Origin: Flavobacterium hydrocarbonoxydans
GTDB lineage: Bacteria; Bacteroidota; Bacteroidia; Flavobacteriales; Flavobacteriaceae
Assembly (NCBI RefSeq): GCF_009789235.1
Contig: NZ_WSTB01000001.1
Location: 62,001-126,000, forward strand
Direction of reading: 5' to 3'
Length of the DNA stretch: 64,000 nucleotides
Made by a program: the position numbers and the translations under genes. Positions 25,444 to 33,977 of the stretch are shown here, in pieces (the stretch's first letter is position 1; the number at the start of each line of letters is the position of its first letter). The notes beneath the pieces are model-generated. The model was not told the DNA's origin and ran no database searches. It saw only the letters and a list, made by a program, of their open reading frames with translations.

Positions 25444-26955
25444 ATGAAGATATTCAAAATCATTTTACTGTTATTACCATTACTTTCTCAAAGTCAAAAT
25501 AAATTTGAAAGTATAAGAAAGAAATTAGAGCAAAATAAAAAATATGAGTATGTATATGCTTTTGAGAATAATTTTGCGGTTTTTAGAACTTTTGACAATA
25601 AAATGGGTGTAATTGATAGTACAGAAAACGTAATCATAAAACCAATATATTCATACATAAACAACAAAAAAGAACTAATAAATCTATTTGAAGTTGGAAA
25701 CAATTTAAACAAAAAATTTAAACGTGGATTTATTGATTTAAAAGGGAATATTAAAATTCCAATCGTTTATGACGATGTTTTTTATATCGACAATGGATTA
25801 ATAAGAGTATCAAAAGAAAATAAAGTTGGAATTATTGACACTTTAAACAATGTAATTCTACCAATAAAGTTTGATTCTATTTCACTTGACAATAATGTAA
25901 TAATTGCAGAAAATAAAGGAATAAATTCACTTTATAATCTAAACGGAAAACAAATTAGTGACTTACAATTTACTCAAATTTCAGAATTTAGAAATAATAA
26001 AGCAATTATTGAGTTTCCAAATAAAGCAAATTCAATAATAGATAATAATGGAAACGTTATTTTAAAATCTATCAAAAACCATAGTTTTGAAAAAGTCTTT
26101 AACGGTGATTTATATCTGATAAAAAATAATTTAACAACAAAAGAAGGAATAATAAATTCAAAAAATGAATTTATTATTAAATGTAAATATGATGAAATCA
26201 AACAAGTAAATTCATTTTTTATTGCTAAAAGTAATAAAAAAAACGGATTTATTTCATCAACAGATTCAATAGTTAAACCTTTCATTTATGATGAAATATA
26301 TTTTAGTTATTTCGATGATGCAGTAGGTTTTGGTGACAATAATCTTGGAGATAATTACATTGTTAAAAAAGATGATTTATTTGGCGTAATTAATCCAAAT
26401 AGTTTAGATGAAATAATACCAATTAACTATAAAAGCATTAGAACTTTATTTGACAACTATTATGTAGTTCAAAATAATGAGAATAAAAGTGGTTTATTCA
26501 CTCAAAACGGAATTAGAGTTTTAAATGAAGATTATGAGTTTTATAATATTTTTAAAAACTCAATTTTTGGAGAAAAAAATAACAAACAATTTGTAATCTA
26601 TTTGGATGGAGAAAAATTTACTGAAAAAGAACTTTCAATAAACAAATTCGTAAAATATAAAGACGTTCAAGAATTATCAATAAGTGAAAATCAAATATTC
26701 AAAAGCGAAGATAAATTTGGAGTAATAAATTCATCAAACAAAATCGTAATTCCAAATGAATATGAATTTATAGAAAATATTTACCTTTCAAAACAGTTCG
26801 TTGTTAAGAAAAACAACAAATTTGGAATTATAAATTCTGAAAATAAAACTTTAGTAGAAATTGAATACGATGATTACAAAAAGTTAAAAGAAGTAATTCT
26901 ATTTACAAAAGATAACAAAAAGATTAAAAAATATCACGAAATCACTTTTAAATAA
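25444..26955 (+). CDS. Cassette H: secreted WG-repeat protein
   Basis: This 503-residue exported protein (signal MKIFKIILLLLPLLSQSQ) is built of WG-type repeats, each about 45-65 residues. Examples are KMGVIDSTENVIIKPIY, KVGIIDTLNNVILPI, DLFGVINPNSLDEIIPI, KFGVINSSNKIVIPNEY and KFGIINSENKTLVEIEY. At least seven units are visible. WG proteins are usually beta-propeller or solenoid-like surface or periplasmic proteins of unknown role. This is the largest cassette gene and is very AT-rich. Its cassette ends do not match each other, unlike its neighbours. Confidence 0.85.
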   Translation: MKIFKIILLLLPLLSQSQNKFESIRKKLEQNKKYEYVYAFENNFAVFRTFDNKMGVIDSTENVIIKPIYSYINNKKELINLFEVGNNLNKKFKRGFIDLKGNIKIPIVYDDVFYIDNGLIRVSKENKVGIIDTLNNVILPIKFDSISLDNNVIIAENKGINSLYNLNGKQISDLQFTQISEFRNNKAIIEFPNKANSIIDNNGNVILKSIKNHSFEKVFNGDLYLIKNNLTTKEGIINSKNEFIIKCKYDEIKQVNSFFIAKSNKKNGFISSTDSIVKPFIYDEIYFSYFDDAVGFGDNNLGDNYIVKKDDLFGVINPNSLDEIIPINYKSIRTLFDNYYVVQNNENKSGLFTQNGIRVLNEDYEFYNIFKNSIFGEKNNKQFVIYLDGEKFTEKELSINKFVKYKDVQELSISENQIFKSEDKFGVINSSNKIVIPNEYEFIENIYLSKQFVVKKNNKFGIINSENKTLVEIEYDDYKKLKEVILFTKDNKKIKKYHEITFK

Positions 26956-26959
26956 TTAC

Positions 26960-27093
26960 TACTTCCAACTGATGCTTGGCAAATTTTGCAGTAAATTCAC
27001 TTTTACATTTCGCAAGAAATTTTATCTTTAACAGAAAATAATCAGTTCCGAAGTTCGCAACCTCGCCAAGCCGAAAACGTTACCAGCTAGTGC
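26960..27093. repeat. attC-like site 8 (diverged)
   Basis: The stretch from about 26960 to GTTACCAGCTAGTGC (27079-27093) has inner arms GCTTGGC (26974-26980) and GCCAAGC (27065-27071). Its left end (CTTCCAAC) does not match the left end of cassette H. The left border is approximate. Confidence 0.55.
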
Positions 27094-27128
27094 TCGCCAG
27101 ATTACCCAAGAACTAATAATATTACGAC

Positions 27129-27512
27129 ATGATAAGTTTTTTCAAGATGTTTTTCTCAAAAGATAAGTCTGAATCGAAAGTGTCTATTGAAGATTTAAAA
27201 CCTAACTATATTGAAACGCTCAATAATATTGAAAATGTTTTGAGAGAAGGAAAAATTTATCCTCAAGCAAACTATGTTGAAAAAACAATTGGAAGCTTGA
27301 AAAGTGAGGATTACGAAGTGTTTGAAAAAGAATTAAAAAGTGTTAACTTTTGGGGTGGTTCTGGAGCGGTTTGGGAAGTTTATTTCGAGGATAAAAAACT
27401 GCAGAAAAAATTTTATTCCGAAATGATTAAATTGATTATTCTCATGGAAAAAGCAAAAATCTCAAATAGCTCAATAAGACCTTTGAAAAAGTTGTTTGAA
27501 AAAGAAACGTAA
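27129..27512 (+). CDS. Cassette I: small soluble hypothetical protein
   Basis: This 127-residue cytoplasmic protein lacks a signal peptide. The conserved-looking core is VNFWGGSGAVWEVYFEDK followed by an amphipathic helix. Proteins with this FWGGSGAVWE segment occur as small orphan genes, but I know no function. Its stop is immediately followed by the right cassette end GCACCAACTGGTAAC, which matches the left end GTTACCAGCTAGTGC at 13 of 15 positions. Confidence 0.6.
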   Translation: MISFFKMFFSKDKSESKVSIEDLKPNYIETLNNIENVLREGKIYPQANYVEKTIGSLKSEDYEVFEKELKSVNFWGGSGAVWEVYFEDKKLQKKFYSEMIKLIILMEKAKISNSSIRPLKKLFEKET

Positions 27513-27652
27513 GCACCAACTGGTAACAGCCGTTAGGTAGCATGGCTGATTCTGTATTTCTTAGACGGAAACTACTAAGTTCAAAAATTGATTATATTTA
27601 AACAATAATTTAAAAGCCGCCACGACTACCAAGCGGCGGCACGTTATTTCAC
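27513..27652. repeat. attC-like site 9, last of array 1
   Basis: From GCACCAACTGGTAAC to GTTATTTCAC (27643-27652). Inner arms CCGTTAGGTAG and CTACCAAGCGG pair. No sequence complementary to GTTATTTCAC was found after the next genes, so this ends the array. Confidence 0.6.
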
Positions 27653-27698
27653 TTTTACAACTCACATCTCACATCTCACAACCCAAAACTATTTTCCG

Positions 27699-27706
27699 TA
27701 TATTTG
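27699..27706 (+). promoter_or_regulatory. -7 element for the AraC-type gene
   Basis: TATATTTG lies 18 bases before the ATG at 27724. The stretch before it is low-complexity TCTCACA-type sequence. Confidence 0.5.
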
Positions 27707-27723
27707 AATTTTACAATTCACTT

Positions 27724-28647
27724 ATGAAATCATTAGACTCTTTTTACCAGGATATTACCGAAGGTTCTTCTATAGAGCCCAAATCATTAATACCAACAGA
27801 CATTCAGAAAGAAATTGGTCATTTTAATGTTTTTGACATCAAAGAATTGATGGAACGGATGAAAGACAAACCTGCAATGCCTTATGATCGCAGGGCTTAC
27901 TACAAAATAAGTCTGATAAAAGGAAAAAACAGAGCCGAGTATGCCGATAAAATTATAGAGATCGATCAGTATGCATTGTTGTTTGCTACACCCAAAATCC
28001 CATATAATTATGTGCCGCAAGACACCAATCAATCCGGGCAGTTTTGTGTTTTTACCAGTGAATTTTTATCGAAAAACAAAAGCGGAATCGACTTAGATGC
28101 ACTACCTATATTTGCTTCGGATGGTTATCCTGTCTTTCAGATTTCGGAAGAAGAAGTTGTTGAACTTGATCTGATATTCAATAAAATACAAAAAGAAATC
28201 AATTCTGATTATACCTATAAATATGATTTGATTCGGAATTACGTTGCTGAACTGATTCACTTTGGGCAAAAATTACAACCGATTACCGCTTTGTATTCGA
28301 AGCACAATTCGGCAGCACGGGTTTCTTCTTTATTTGCTGAATTATTAGAAAGACAATTCCCAATAGAATCGCCACATCAGCGACTGGAACTCAGAACCGC
28401 TAAGGATTTTGCCTCCAGATTATCCGTTCATGTCAATCACCTGAACAAAGTTTTAAAAGAAAACACAGGTAAAACCACTACAGAACTTATCAGTAACCGA
28501 CTGACAAACGAGGCCAAAATTCTGCTAAAACAAACCGACTGGAACATCTCTGAAATTGCGTATTCATTAGGTTTTGAGGAGCTCGCGCATTTTTCGAACT
28601 TCTTTAAAAAACAAACTTCGATTACCCCTTTGGCTTTTAGGAGTTGA
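27724..28647 (+). CDS. AraC-family transcription regulator
   Basis: This 307-residue regulator has an N-terminal sensing half and a C-terminal HTH pair: AKDFASRLSVHVNHLNKVLK and WNISEIAYSLGFEELAHFSNFFKKQ. It precedes two SDR genes on the same strand and probably controls them. A terminator and a separate strong promoter lie between it and the first SDR gene, so the SDR pair is its own transcription unit. It differs clearly from the two other AraC proteins in the window. Confidence 0.9.
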   Translation: MKSLDSFYQDITEGSSIEPKSLIPTDIQKEIGHFNVFDIKELMERMKDKPAMPYDRRAYYKISLIKGKNRAEYADKIIEIDQYALLFATPKIPYNYVPQDTNQSGQFCVFTSEFLSKNKSGIDLDALPIFASDGYPVFQISEEEVVELDLIFNKIQKEINSDYTYKYDLIRNYVAELIHFGQKLQPITALYSKHNSAARVSSLFAELLERQFPIESPHQRLELRTAKDFASRLSVHVNHLNKVLKENTGKTTTELISNRLTNEAKILLKQTDWNISEIAYSLGFEELAHFSNFFKKQTSITPLAFRS

Positions 28648-28665
28648 GATTTTAGATTTAAAATT

Positions 28666-28695
28666 AAAAAAAAAAATAGCTTCGCTCTTTTTTTT
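28666..28695 (+). terminator. Terminator after the AraC-type gene
   Basis: An A-run, AGC-TTC-GCT mini-stem and a T-run form a tight hairpin; with the A/T tracts paired the stem is about 11-12 bp. It lies about 20 bases after the stop. Confidence 0.65.
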
Positions 28696-28699
28696 GGAA

Positions 28700-28730
28700 T
28701 TTGGGATTTAAAAATTGGAATTTACTTTTG
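28700..28730 (+). promoter_or_regulatory. Bacteroidota-type promoter of the SDR pair
   Basis: TTTG (28700-28703), 19 bases, then TACTTTTG (28723-28730) match the consensus exactly. The start is expected near 28737, giving a leader of about 90 bases before the ATG at 28827. Confidence 0.75.
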
Positions 28731-28826
28731 TACCGATTTGAATTTCGCAAACATCGATTTGATATTTACAACTCCCAAGCTTTGCTTTGCTCCTACCTTT
28801 GTCTTATCAATTTAAAAAATAAAAAG

Positions 28827-29549
28827 ATGGACTTAGCAAACAACAAAATTTTAATAACCGGCGGTGCAACCGGAATTGGACTTGGCCTGACCGAACGTTT
28901 TATTCAGGAAAATAATACTGTCATAATTTGCGGAAGACGAGAATCTGTTTTAGATGAAGTCAAAGCAAAATTTCCAACCGTAATTACAAAAGTATGCGAT
29001 CTGGCAATTGAATCTGAACGAATTGCACTATACGAATGGATTGTCGAAAATCACCCTGACTTAAATGTTTTAGTAAATAATGCCGGAATTCAAAAATGGG
29101 TTTCCGTGACGGATACAGACTTTTATGATAGCGCTAAAACTGAAATCGCTATTAATATCGAAGCTCCTTTACATTTAACTTCTCTATTTATCCAATTAAA
29201 ATCGCTTACAACCGTAATGAACGTAACTTCAGGATTGGCTTTTTCACCTTTCGCAAAAGTTCCGGTTTATTCTGCTACAAAAGCTTTCTTCCGTTCGTTT
29301 ACGCTATCCCTTCGCCATATTTTAAAATCAAAAAATATAGAAGTAATCGAAATCATTCCACCAGCATTAAATACCAATCTTGGCGGAACTGGCTTACATG
29401 ATTCACATCCAAGTGTAGCTGATTTCATTGTATCAATTTTTGATCAATTAAAAGACGGTAAAAATGAGCTGACTTTCGGAACCAGCGAAACACGACTAAA
29501 CGTAAGTGTTCCAGAATTAAAAGCTTCGTTTGAAGCATTACATTCATAA
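28827..29549 (+). CDS. SDR oxidoreductase (DltE-like)
   Basis: This 240-residue short-chain dehydrogenase has TGGATGIG near the N-terminus, NNAG, Ser in VMNVTSG and the catalytic YSATK. The start is the ATG at 28827 after AAAAAG; an in-frame codon 126 bases earlier lies on top of the promoter and is rejected. The IPPALNTNLGG segment and overall length resemble DltE-type SDRs. Substrate unknown. A second SDR gene follows 117 bases downstream. Confidence 0.9.
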   Translation: MDLANNKILITGGATGIGLGLTERFIQENNTVIICGRRESVLDEVKAKFPTVITKVCDLAIESERIALYEWIVENHPDLNVLVNNAGIQKWVSVTDTDFYDSAKTEIAINIEAPLHLTSLFIQLKSLTTVMNVTSGLAFSPFAKVPVYSATKAFFRSFTLSLRHILKSKNIEVIEIIPPALNTNLGGTGLHDSHPSVADFIVSIFDQLKDGKNELTFGTSETRLNVSVPELKASFEALHS

Positions 29550-29587
29550 CTATAAAATGTGAAATATGATAGCCCACGTATAAACAA

Positions 29588-29637
29588 CATTTCACATTTC
29601 ACATTTTACATTTCACATTTCACATTTCACATTTTAC
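29588..29637. repeat. Low-complexity (ATTTCAC)n tract
   Basis: A 7-bp repeat of the ATTTCAC / ATTTTAC type fills much of the gap between the two SDR genes. Similar words occur at 17784-17845 (reverse strand) and before 27699. Confidence 0.75.
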
Positions 29638-29666
29638 AAAACAACAAACAACAAATAATATATAAA

Positions 29667-30431
29667 ATGGCAGTAAATACAAAAATCGCTTTGGTAACAG
29701 GCGGCAGCAGAGGTTTAGGGAAAAATATGGCAATTGCTATTGCTAAAAAAGGTATCGACGTAATCTTAACGTACAACAGCAAAAAAGACGAAGCTGAAGA
29801 AGTTGTAAAAGAAATTGAAAACTTGGGTCAAAAAGCAGTTGCACTTCAGCTTAACGTAGCTGATTCAGGTTCTTTTGATTCCTTTTTTGAAGAAGTTGCA
29901 TCTGCACTTACAGGTACTTTTAAAACGGATAAATTTGACTTTCTGGTAAACAATGCCGGAATCGGAATTCATAATTCGTTTATCGGAACAACAGAAGAAG
30001 AATTTGACCGATTGAATAATATTCAGTTCAAAGGACCATTTTTCTTAACTCAAAAAGGATTAAAAGTAATGAATGACGGTGGTGGAATTGTGAATATTTC
30101 GACTGGATTGGCGAGATTTTCACTTGCCGGATATGGTGCTTATGCTTCTATGAAAGGTGCCATCGAAACCTTAACCAAATACCAGGCAAAAGAATTAGGC
30201 GAAAGAAAAATCAGAGTAAATGTAGTGGCTCCAGGCGCTATAGAAACTGATTTTGGTGGTGGTGCTGTTCGTGATAATGAGCAGCTAAATCAATATGTTG
30301 CTTCGATAACAGCGCTTGGAAGAGTGGGTCTGCCTGATGATATTGGCGGAGTCGTTGCTTTTTTATGTACCGATGATGCCCGTTGGGTAAACGCACAACG
30401 CATCGAAGTTTCAGGTGGAATGAATTTGTAA
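29667..30431 (+). CDS. SDR oxidoreductase
   Basis: This 254-residue SDR begins at the ATG at 29667; an upstream in-frame start would translate the ATTTCAC repeat and is rejected. It has TGGSRGLG, NNAG, the Ser of NISTGLARF, the catalytic tyrosine in AGYGAYASMKGA (YxxxK), and RVNVVAPGAIETDF. This is a FabG-like classical SDR. It is probably co-transcribed with the SDR upstream and ends before a strong terminator hairpin. Confidence 0.9.
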   Translation: MAVNTKIALVTGGSRGLGKNMAIAIAKKGIDVILTYNSKKDEAEEVVKEIENLGQKAVALQLNVADSGSFDSFFEEVASALTGTFKTDKFDFLVNNAGIGIHNSFIGTTEEEFDRLNNIQFKGPFFLTQKGLKVMNDGGGIVNISTGLARFSLAGYGAYASMKGAIETLTKYQAKELGERKIRVNVVAPGAIETDFGGGAVRDNEQLNQYVASITALGRVGLPDDIGGVVAFLCTDDARWVNAQRIEVSGGMNL

Positions 30432-30444
30432 TAAACTTGTGTTT

Positions 30445-30603
30445 TTATGGCCCACCGGTTTTACGGATGAAACGGGTTATCACAGATTATAAATTTTTTT
30501 AAACCCGACAGGTTTTGAAACCTGTCGGGTTTATTTTATATTTAGATTAAGTACAAAAAAATCAGTGGCAATCCGTTTCATCCGTTTAATCCGTGGTCCA
30601 AAA
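30445..30603. repeat. Palindromic element with outer ACGGATGAAACGG arms
   Basis: An imperfect inverted repeat of about 43 bp (left TGGCCCACCGG...ACGGATGAAACGG, right CCGTTTCATCCGT...CCGTGGTCCA) surrounds a perfect terminator-like hairpin at 30501-30532. The outer words are related to the inner arms of the element at 14448-14641. Confidence 0.7.
30501..30532 (+). terminator. Strong terminator after the SDR pair
   Basis: AAACCCGACAGGTTT (30501-30515) and its exact complement (30518-30532) form a 15-bp stem, followed by TTATTTTAT. It can act in both directions. Confidence 0.8.
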
Positions 30604-30614
30604 TAAAATCAAAA

Positions 30615-30651
30615 AAGCCTGCAGGAATTGAATCTTAGCAGGCTTCTTTTT
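30615..30651 (-). terminator. Terminator of the LytT-type operon
   Basis: AAGCCTGC (30615-30622) and GCAGGCTT (30638-30645) pair. On the minus strand six T follow, about 37 bases past the response-regulator stop. Confidence 0.75.
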
Positions 30652-30681
30652 TGAAATAATTGAATTAGTAAGCATTTATTT

Positions 30682-31383
30682 CTAAACTTTATTTTTCAAT
30701 CTATCCGTCAATTCTCTTTTATAAGTAATCCCGATAGGTAATTTTTCTTTTTTGATAATGACAAAATCCTTCTCGGTTTCATCAATTTTATCGAGTGCCA
30801 CGATGTATGATTTATGTATGCGCATGAAATTTTTCTCTGGTAAACATTTCTCGAATTCGGTTGTTGTAATCGAAGCCAGAAACGTTCTTTTCAGCGTATA
30901 AAGTTTCACATAATTCCCGAAACTCTGAGCGTATAAAAGCTGATCCAGCTCAATATCCATCAAAAAACCATCAACTTTTACACTTACTGAATTTACGATT
31001 TCTTCTTCCTTTATTTTTAGATTGTCGGTAGCAAAAAAACGCTCAACGGCCTTTAGGAAACGAGGAAAATAAATAGGTTTCAGTAAATAATCAATCACAC
31101 CATAATCATAACTTTCAAGGGCAAACTCAGAATACGCAGTCGTTAAAATCGTTTTGGGATGCGTTGGGAGAATCTTTAGCAGCTCCATTCCGGAAATCTC
31201 GGGCATATTGATATCCAGAAACATCAAATCGACTTTGTTTTCGCGTAAATAATCCATAGCTTCAATACCATTGTAACCCTGAAAAACCAGTTCCAACTGT
31301 GGATTTTGCTTGATGTAATTCGCCAACACATAATGCGCTGCCGGCTCATCATCCACAATGATACATTTTTTTGGCTCTTTCAT
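30682..31383 (-). CDS. LytTR-family response regulator
   Basis: This 233-residue regulator has a receiver domain with D11/D12, Asp57 in MFLDINMPEISG and the conserved Lys in YLLKPI. It is followed by a LytTR DNA-binding domain (about 130-230) with MRIHKSYIVALDKI. Its ATG overlaps the stop of the kinase gene (TAATG), so the two are translationally coupled. The divergent efflux operon starts about 160 bases beyond the kinase and is a likely target. Confidence 0.93.
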   Translation of the reverse strand: MKEPKKCIIVDDEPAAHYVLANYIKQNPQLELVFQGYNGIEAMDYLRENKVDLMFLDINMPEISGMELLKILPTHPKTILTTAYSEFALESYDYGVIDYLLKPIYFPRFLKAVERFFATDNLKIKEEEIVNSVSVKVDGFLMDIELDQLLYAQSFGNYVKLYTLKRTFLASITTTEFEKCLPEKNFMRIHKSYIVALDKIDETEKDFVIIKKEKLPIGITYKRELTDRLKNKV

Positions 31384-32420
31384 TACATGAACTTTTTCAG
31401 TTGCAGTTTCAGATCTACGATATAGGTGTTTTTATCGTCTTTGATATCCAGTTTATAGTCTTTTCCATAAATTAAATTCAGACGCTCAATTGTGTTTTTC
31501 AGACCTATTTTGGTCGAAACCACCTCTGTATTTTTCTTCGGAATAGAATTGACCACATGCAAATGCAGCAAACCGTTTTCTACCGTAATAATTATTCGGA
31601 CAAAACATTTTTCTATCGCACAAGTTCCATGTTTGAAGGCATTTTCTATAAAAGCAATCAGCAACATGGGTGATACTTTATAGGCGTTTTCGTTATCAAT
31701 TTTACAATCATACGTAATATCACAACGATACCCCACGCGCTCTTTTTCCAGCTGAATGTAACTGTTTATAAATTCTAATTCATCTTCCAGAGACACACAT
31801 TGCTTGCTGTTGCTTTCGAGCTGGTAGCGCATCAACTGCGAGACTTTCATGATTAAATCGGAAGTTCTTTCCGGAAATTCTAAACTGATTCCGTAAAGGG
31901 TATTGAACGTATTGAACAAAAAATGCGGGTTTAATTGTCCTTTCAGGGCGTTTAGCTGCATCTGATTAAACAGTAACGCTTCGTCCGTTTGTTTTTTATG
32001 AATTCGATAAAATTTAAACACAATTATCGGACTTAAAATACATACCAGAGTTCCCAAAACACTCGCCAATTGATAGACATAACTGCGCTGATGCGAGTTT
32101 TGGTACAAATGACATTTGGCAAACATATCCAGCAGGGTCAATTCGTATAAAACTATTGAAAATACCAAAACACCAAAAAGCGTTAGAAAAATATAGGTAA
32201 TCGGTCTTTGATTTTTGAATAATATCGGCAACAGAAAAAATCTATTGAATTGGGCGTGCATGTACAAAATCAGGTAGAAAAAAACACCCATCATTATTGA
32301 AATGAAAGAACTAAATAACATCCAGTCATTTTTCAATGTATAAATTGTAAATGAGAACAGGATAACGGCAATTTCCTGCCACCATTTGTTATCCATTATG
32401 TTATTAAACTTTTTATTCAT
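31383..32420 (-). CDS. LytS-type sensor histidine kinase (His_kinase family)
   Basis: This 345-residue membrane kinase has four hydrophobic helices in the first 137 residues, then the family signature LKGQLNPHFLFNTFNTL with His166 as phosphate acceptor. The ATPase part has LLIAFIENAFKHG and IGLKNTIERLNLIYG. There is no large extracellular domain, so the signal is probably membrane-borne. It forms a coupled operon with the LytTR regulator. Confidence 0.92.
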   Translation of the reverse strand: MNKKFNNIMDNKWWQEIAVILFSFTIYTLKNDWMLFSSFISIMMGVFFYLILYMHAQFNRFFLLPILFKNQRPITYIFLTLFGVLVFSIVLYELTLLDMFAKCHLYQNSHQRSYVYQLASVLGTLVCILSPIIVFKFYRIHKKQTDEALLFNQMQLNALKGQLNPHFLFNTFNTLYGISLEFPERTSDLIMKVSQLMRYQLESNSKQCVSLEDELEFINSYIQLEKERVGYRCDITYDCKIDNENAYKVSPMLLIAFIENAFKHGTCAIEKCFVRIIITVENGLLHLHVVNSIPKKNTEVVSTKIGLKNTIERLNLIYGKDYKLDIKDDKNTYIVDLKLQLKKFM

Positions 32421-32550
32421 TTTTATTTTTGAAATAGTTTACAAATTACGCACATTTTTTTAATAAACATTTCCAATAAATGACAAATTCAATTCGTCAT
32501 TTATTATCGTATTACATCATTTAAGAAGCCACATATCGCGTGAAGTGAAA

Positions 32551-32558
32551 TAATTTTG
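32551..32558 (+). promoter_or_regulatory. -7 element of the efflux operon
   Basis: TAATTTTG lies 25 bases before the ATG at 32583. This placement also rejects an in-frame TTG start at 32556, which overlaps the box. No clear TTTG partner is seen, which suits an operon needing an activator such as the divergent LytTR protein. Confidence 0.5.
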
Positions 32559-32582
32559 GTACATAATTTCACACTTGAGTTT

Positions 32583-33965
32583 ATGTATTTCAAAAAAATT
32601 ACTTTATTATTTTTCTTGATTTTTGCCTCAGTAACGTATGCACAAACCCTTTCTTTAAAAGAAGCGATAAAAACAGGTTTGGAAAATTACGGTACCATCA
32701 GGGCAAAAACCAACTACAGCAATGCTTCGCGCGAGACACTCAAACAATCCAAACGCGATTATCTGCCTAATCTTAACTTATCGGCACAACAGGATTACGG
32801 AACTGTAAACGGTCAAAACGGGCCTTTGTATGGTTTTGGCGGACTTGGTGTTGCTTCGTCAGGGCTTCCGCTTCCGGAGCAAAACTGGAATTCGGCTTTT
32901 GGTGCTTTGTATTTAGTTAATATGAACTGGGATTTTTTCACTTTCGGAAAAACGCAGGAAAAAATCAACCTGTCTAAAATCGATGTTCAGGCTAAAGAAA
33001 AGGATTTGGAGCAGGAAATGTTTCAACAGAAAATCAAAATTTCTGCTGCGTATCTTAATTTGTTAGCAAGCCAAAGATTACTGATTTCACAAAAAAAGAA
33101 TTTAAGCCGCGCCGAAGTTTTCAAAAGAACTGCAGCTGCAAGAGTCAAAAACGGATTATTAGCAGGAGTCGATTCTACTTTGGCTACAGCCGAAGTTTCG
33201 AAAGCTAAAATTGCTTTGAATCTGGCCCGAAATTTCGTGAAGGAACAAAACAATAAACTGGTCGATTTGATGGGCGTTGCGCCACAGGATTTTGTAACCG
33301 ATACCCTTTTTGTCAATCAAATTCCGAGAGAATTAGTCACCGGACTGGCTTCTGATAGTCTGCATCCGCTGCTACAGTTGTATAAAACTAAGATCGATTA
33401 CAGCAATCAGCAGGTTAAATTGTACAAACGTTTTTATTACCCAACCATGAGTGCTTTTGGTGTATTGCAAACCAGAGCTTCTGGCTTTGATAGTAGTTAT
33501 GCGACTGATCAGACCGCTTATAACCGAAACTATTGGGATGGCGTAAATCCGGACCGTACCAATTATTTATTGGGAATTGGAATTACCTGGAACCTGACCA
33601 CACCGTTCAGAAGCAGTAAACAGGTGAGCGCTCAGAAATTTGTTTCCCAGGCACTGCAGGAAGAATACAATCAGGCGGACAGAGAACTAAAATCGAAATT
33701 GAATTTTGCCGAAGATAAAATAAAAATCACGCTGGAGAATTTTGCCGAAGCGCCTATTCAGGTGAATGCCGCACAACAGGCGTATTTGCAAAAATCAACT
33801 TTATACAAAAACGGATTAACCACACTGACGGACTTGACACAAACCTTATTTGTTTTAAACCGTGCCGAAATTGATCGTGATATCGTCAACAATAATGTGT
33901 GGCAGTCGTTTTTATTGAAGGTAGCAGCCACAGGCAATTTTGACTTATTTATAAATGAATTTTAA
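32583..33965 (+). CDS. TolC-family outer-membrane efflux protein
   Basis: This 460-residue protein has a signal peptide ending in VTYAQ and the outer-membrane efflux pattern with two long helical repeats: LKEAIKTGLENYG at the start, KISAAYLNLLASQRLL near 150, and the matching second half from about 250. It forms the outer-membrane duct of the tripartite pump whose inner-membrane and adaptor genes follow directly. The RND gene starts 12 bases after its stop. Confidence 0.92.
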   Translation: MYFKKITLLFFLIFASVTYAQTLSLKEAIKTGLENYGTIRAKTNYSNASRETLKQSKRDYLPNLNLSAQQDYGTVNGQNGPLYGFGGLGVASSGLPLPEQNWNSAFGALYLVNMNWDFFTFGKTQEKINLSKIDVQAKEKDLEQEMFQQKIKISAAYLNLLASQRLLISQKKNLSRAEVFKRTAAARVKNGLLAGVDSTLATAEVSKAKIALNLARNFVKEQNNKLVDLMGVAPQDFVTDTLFVNQIPRELVTGLASDSLHPLLQLYKTKIDYSNQQVKLYKRFYYPTMSAFGVLQTRASGFDSSYATDQTAYNRNYWDGVNPDRTNYLLGIGITWNLTTPFRSSKQVSAQKFVSQALQEEYNQADRELKSKLNFAEDKIKITLENFAEAPIQVNAAQQAYLQKSTLYKNGLTTLTDLTQTLFVLNRAEIDRDIVNNNVWQSFLLKVAATGNFDLFINEF

Positions 33966-33977
33966 TACAAAATCCTA

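Larger units (their letters stand above)
18598..27643 (+). mobile_element. Integron-like array of nine cassettes, no integrase in view
   Basis: Nine cassettes, all on the plus strand, are separated by attC-like imperfect palindromes of 138-140 bp (the last two sites less exactly delimited). The left end of seven cassettes is the exact 10-bp reverse complement of the right end: GTTACCTGCT, GTTAGCTGTG, GTTGGTGGCA, GTTATGGGCA, GTTAGCGGTA, GTTACCAGCA and GTTAGCGGAT each pair with the sequence just after their own gene(s). The ninth matches 13 of 15 and the eighth does not match. Within one spacer repeat the two ends do not match. This reproduces the integron rule that the G|TT crossover leaves the two halves of a cassette's own site at its two ends. 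Cargo: secreted, lipoprotein and membrane proteins, an SDR/AraC trio, a class A beta-lactamase and a WG-repeat protein. Confidence 0.75.

Noticed and set aside
18601..27650. Transposon or prophage interpretation of the cassette region
   Set aside because: No transposase, integrase, phage structural gene or common terminal repeat is present; ends are private to each cassette.
28701..28826. Upstream in-frame extension of the SDR at 28827
   Set aside because: It would start at the promoter itself and gives no SDR-like sequence before the ATG at 28827.
29559..29666. Upstream in-frame extension of the SDR at 29667
   Set aside because: It would translate the ATTTCAC repeat (HFTFHISHFTF-type residues), which no SDR has.
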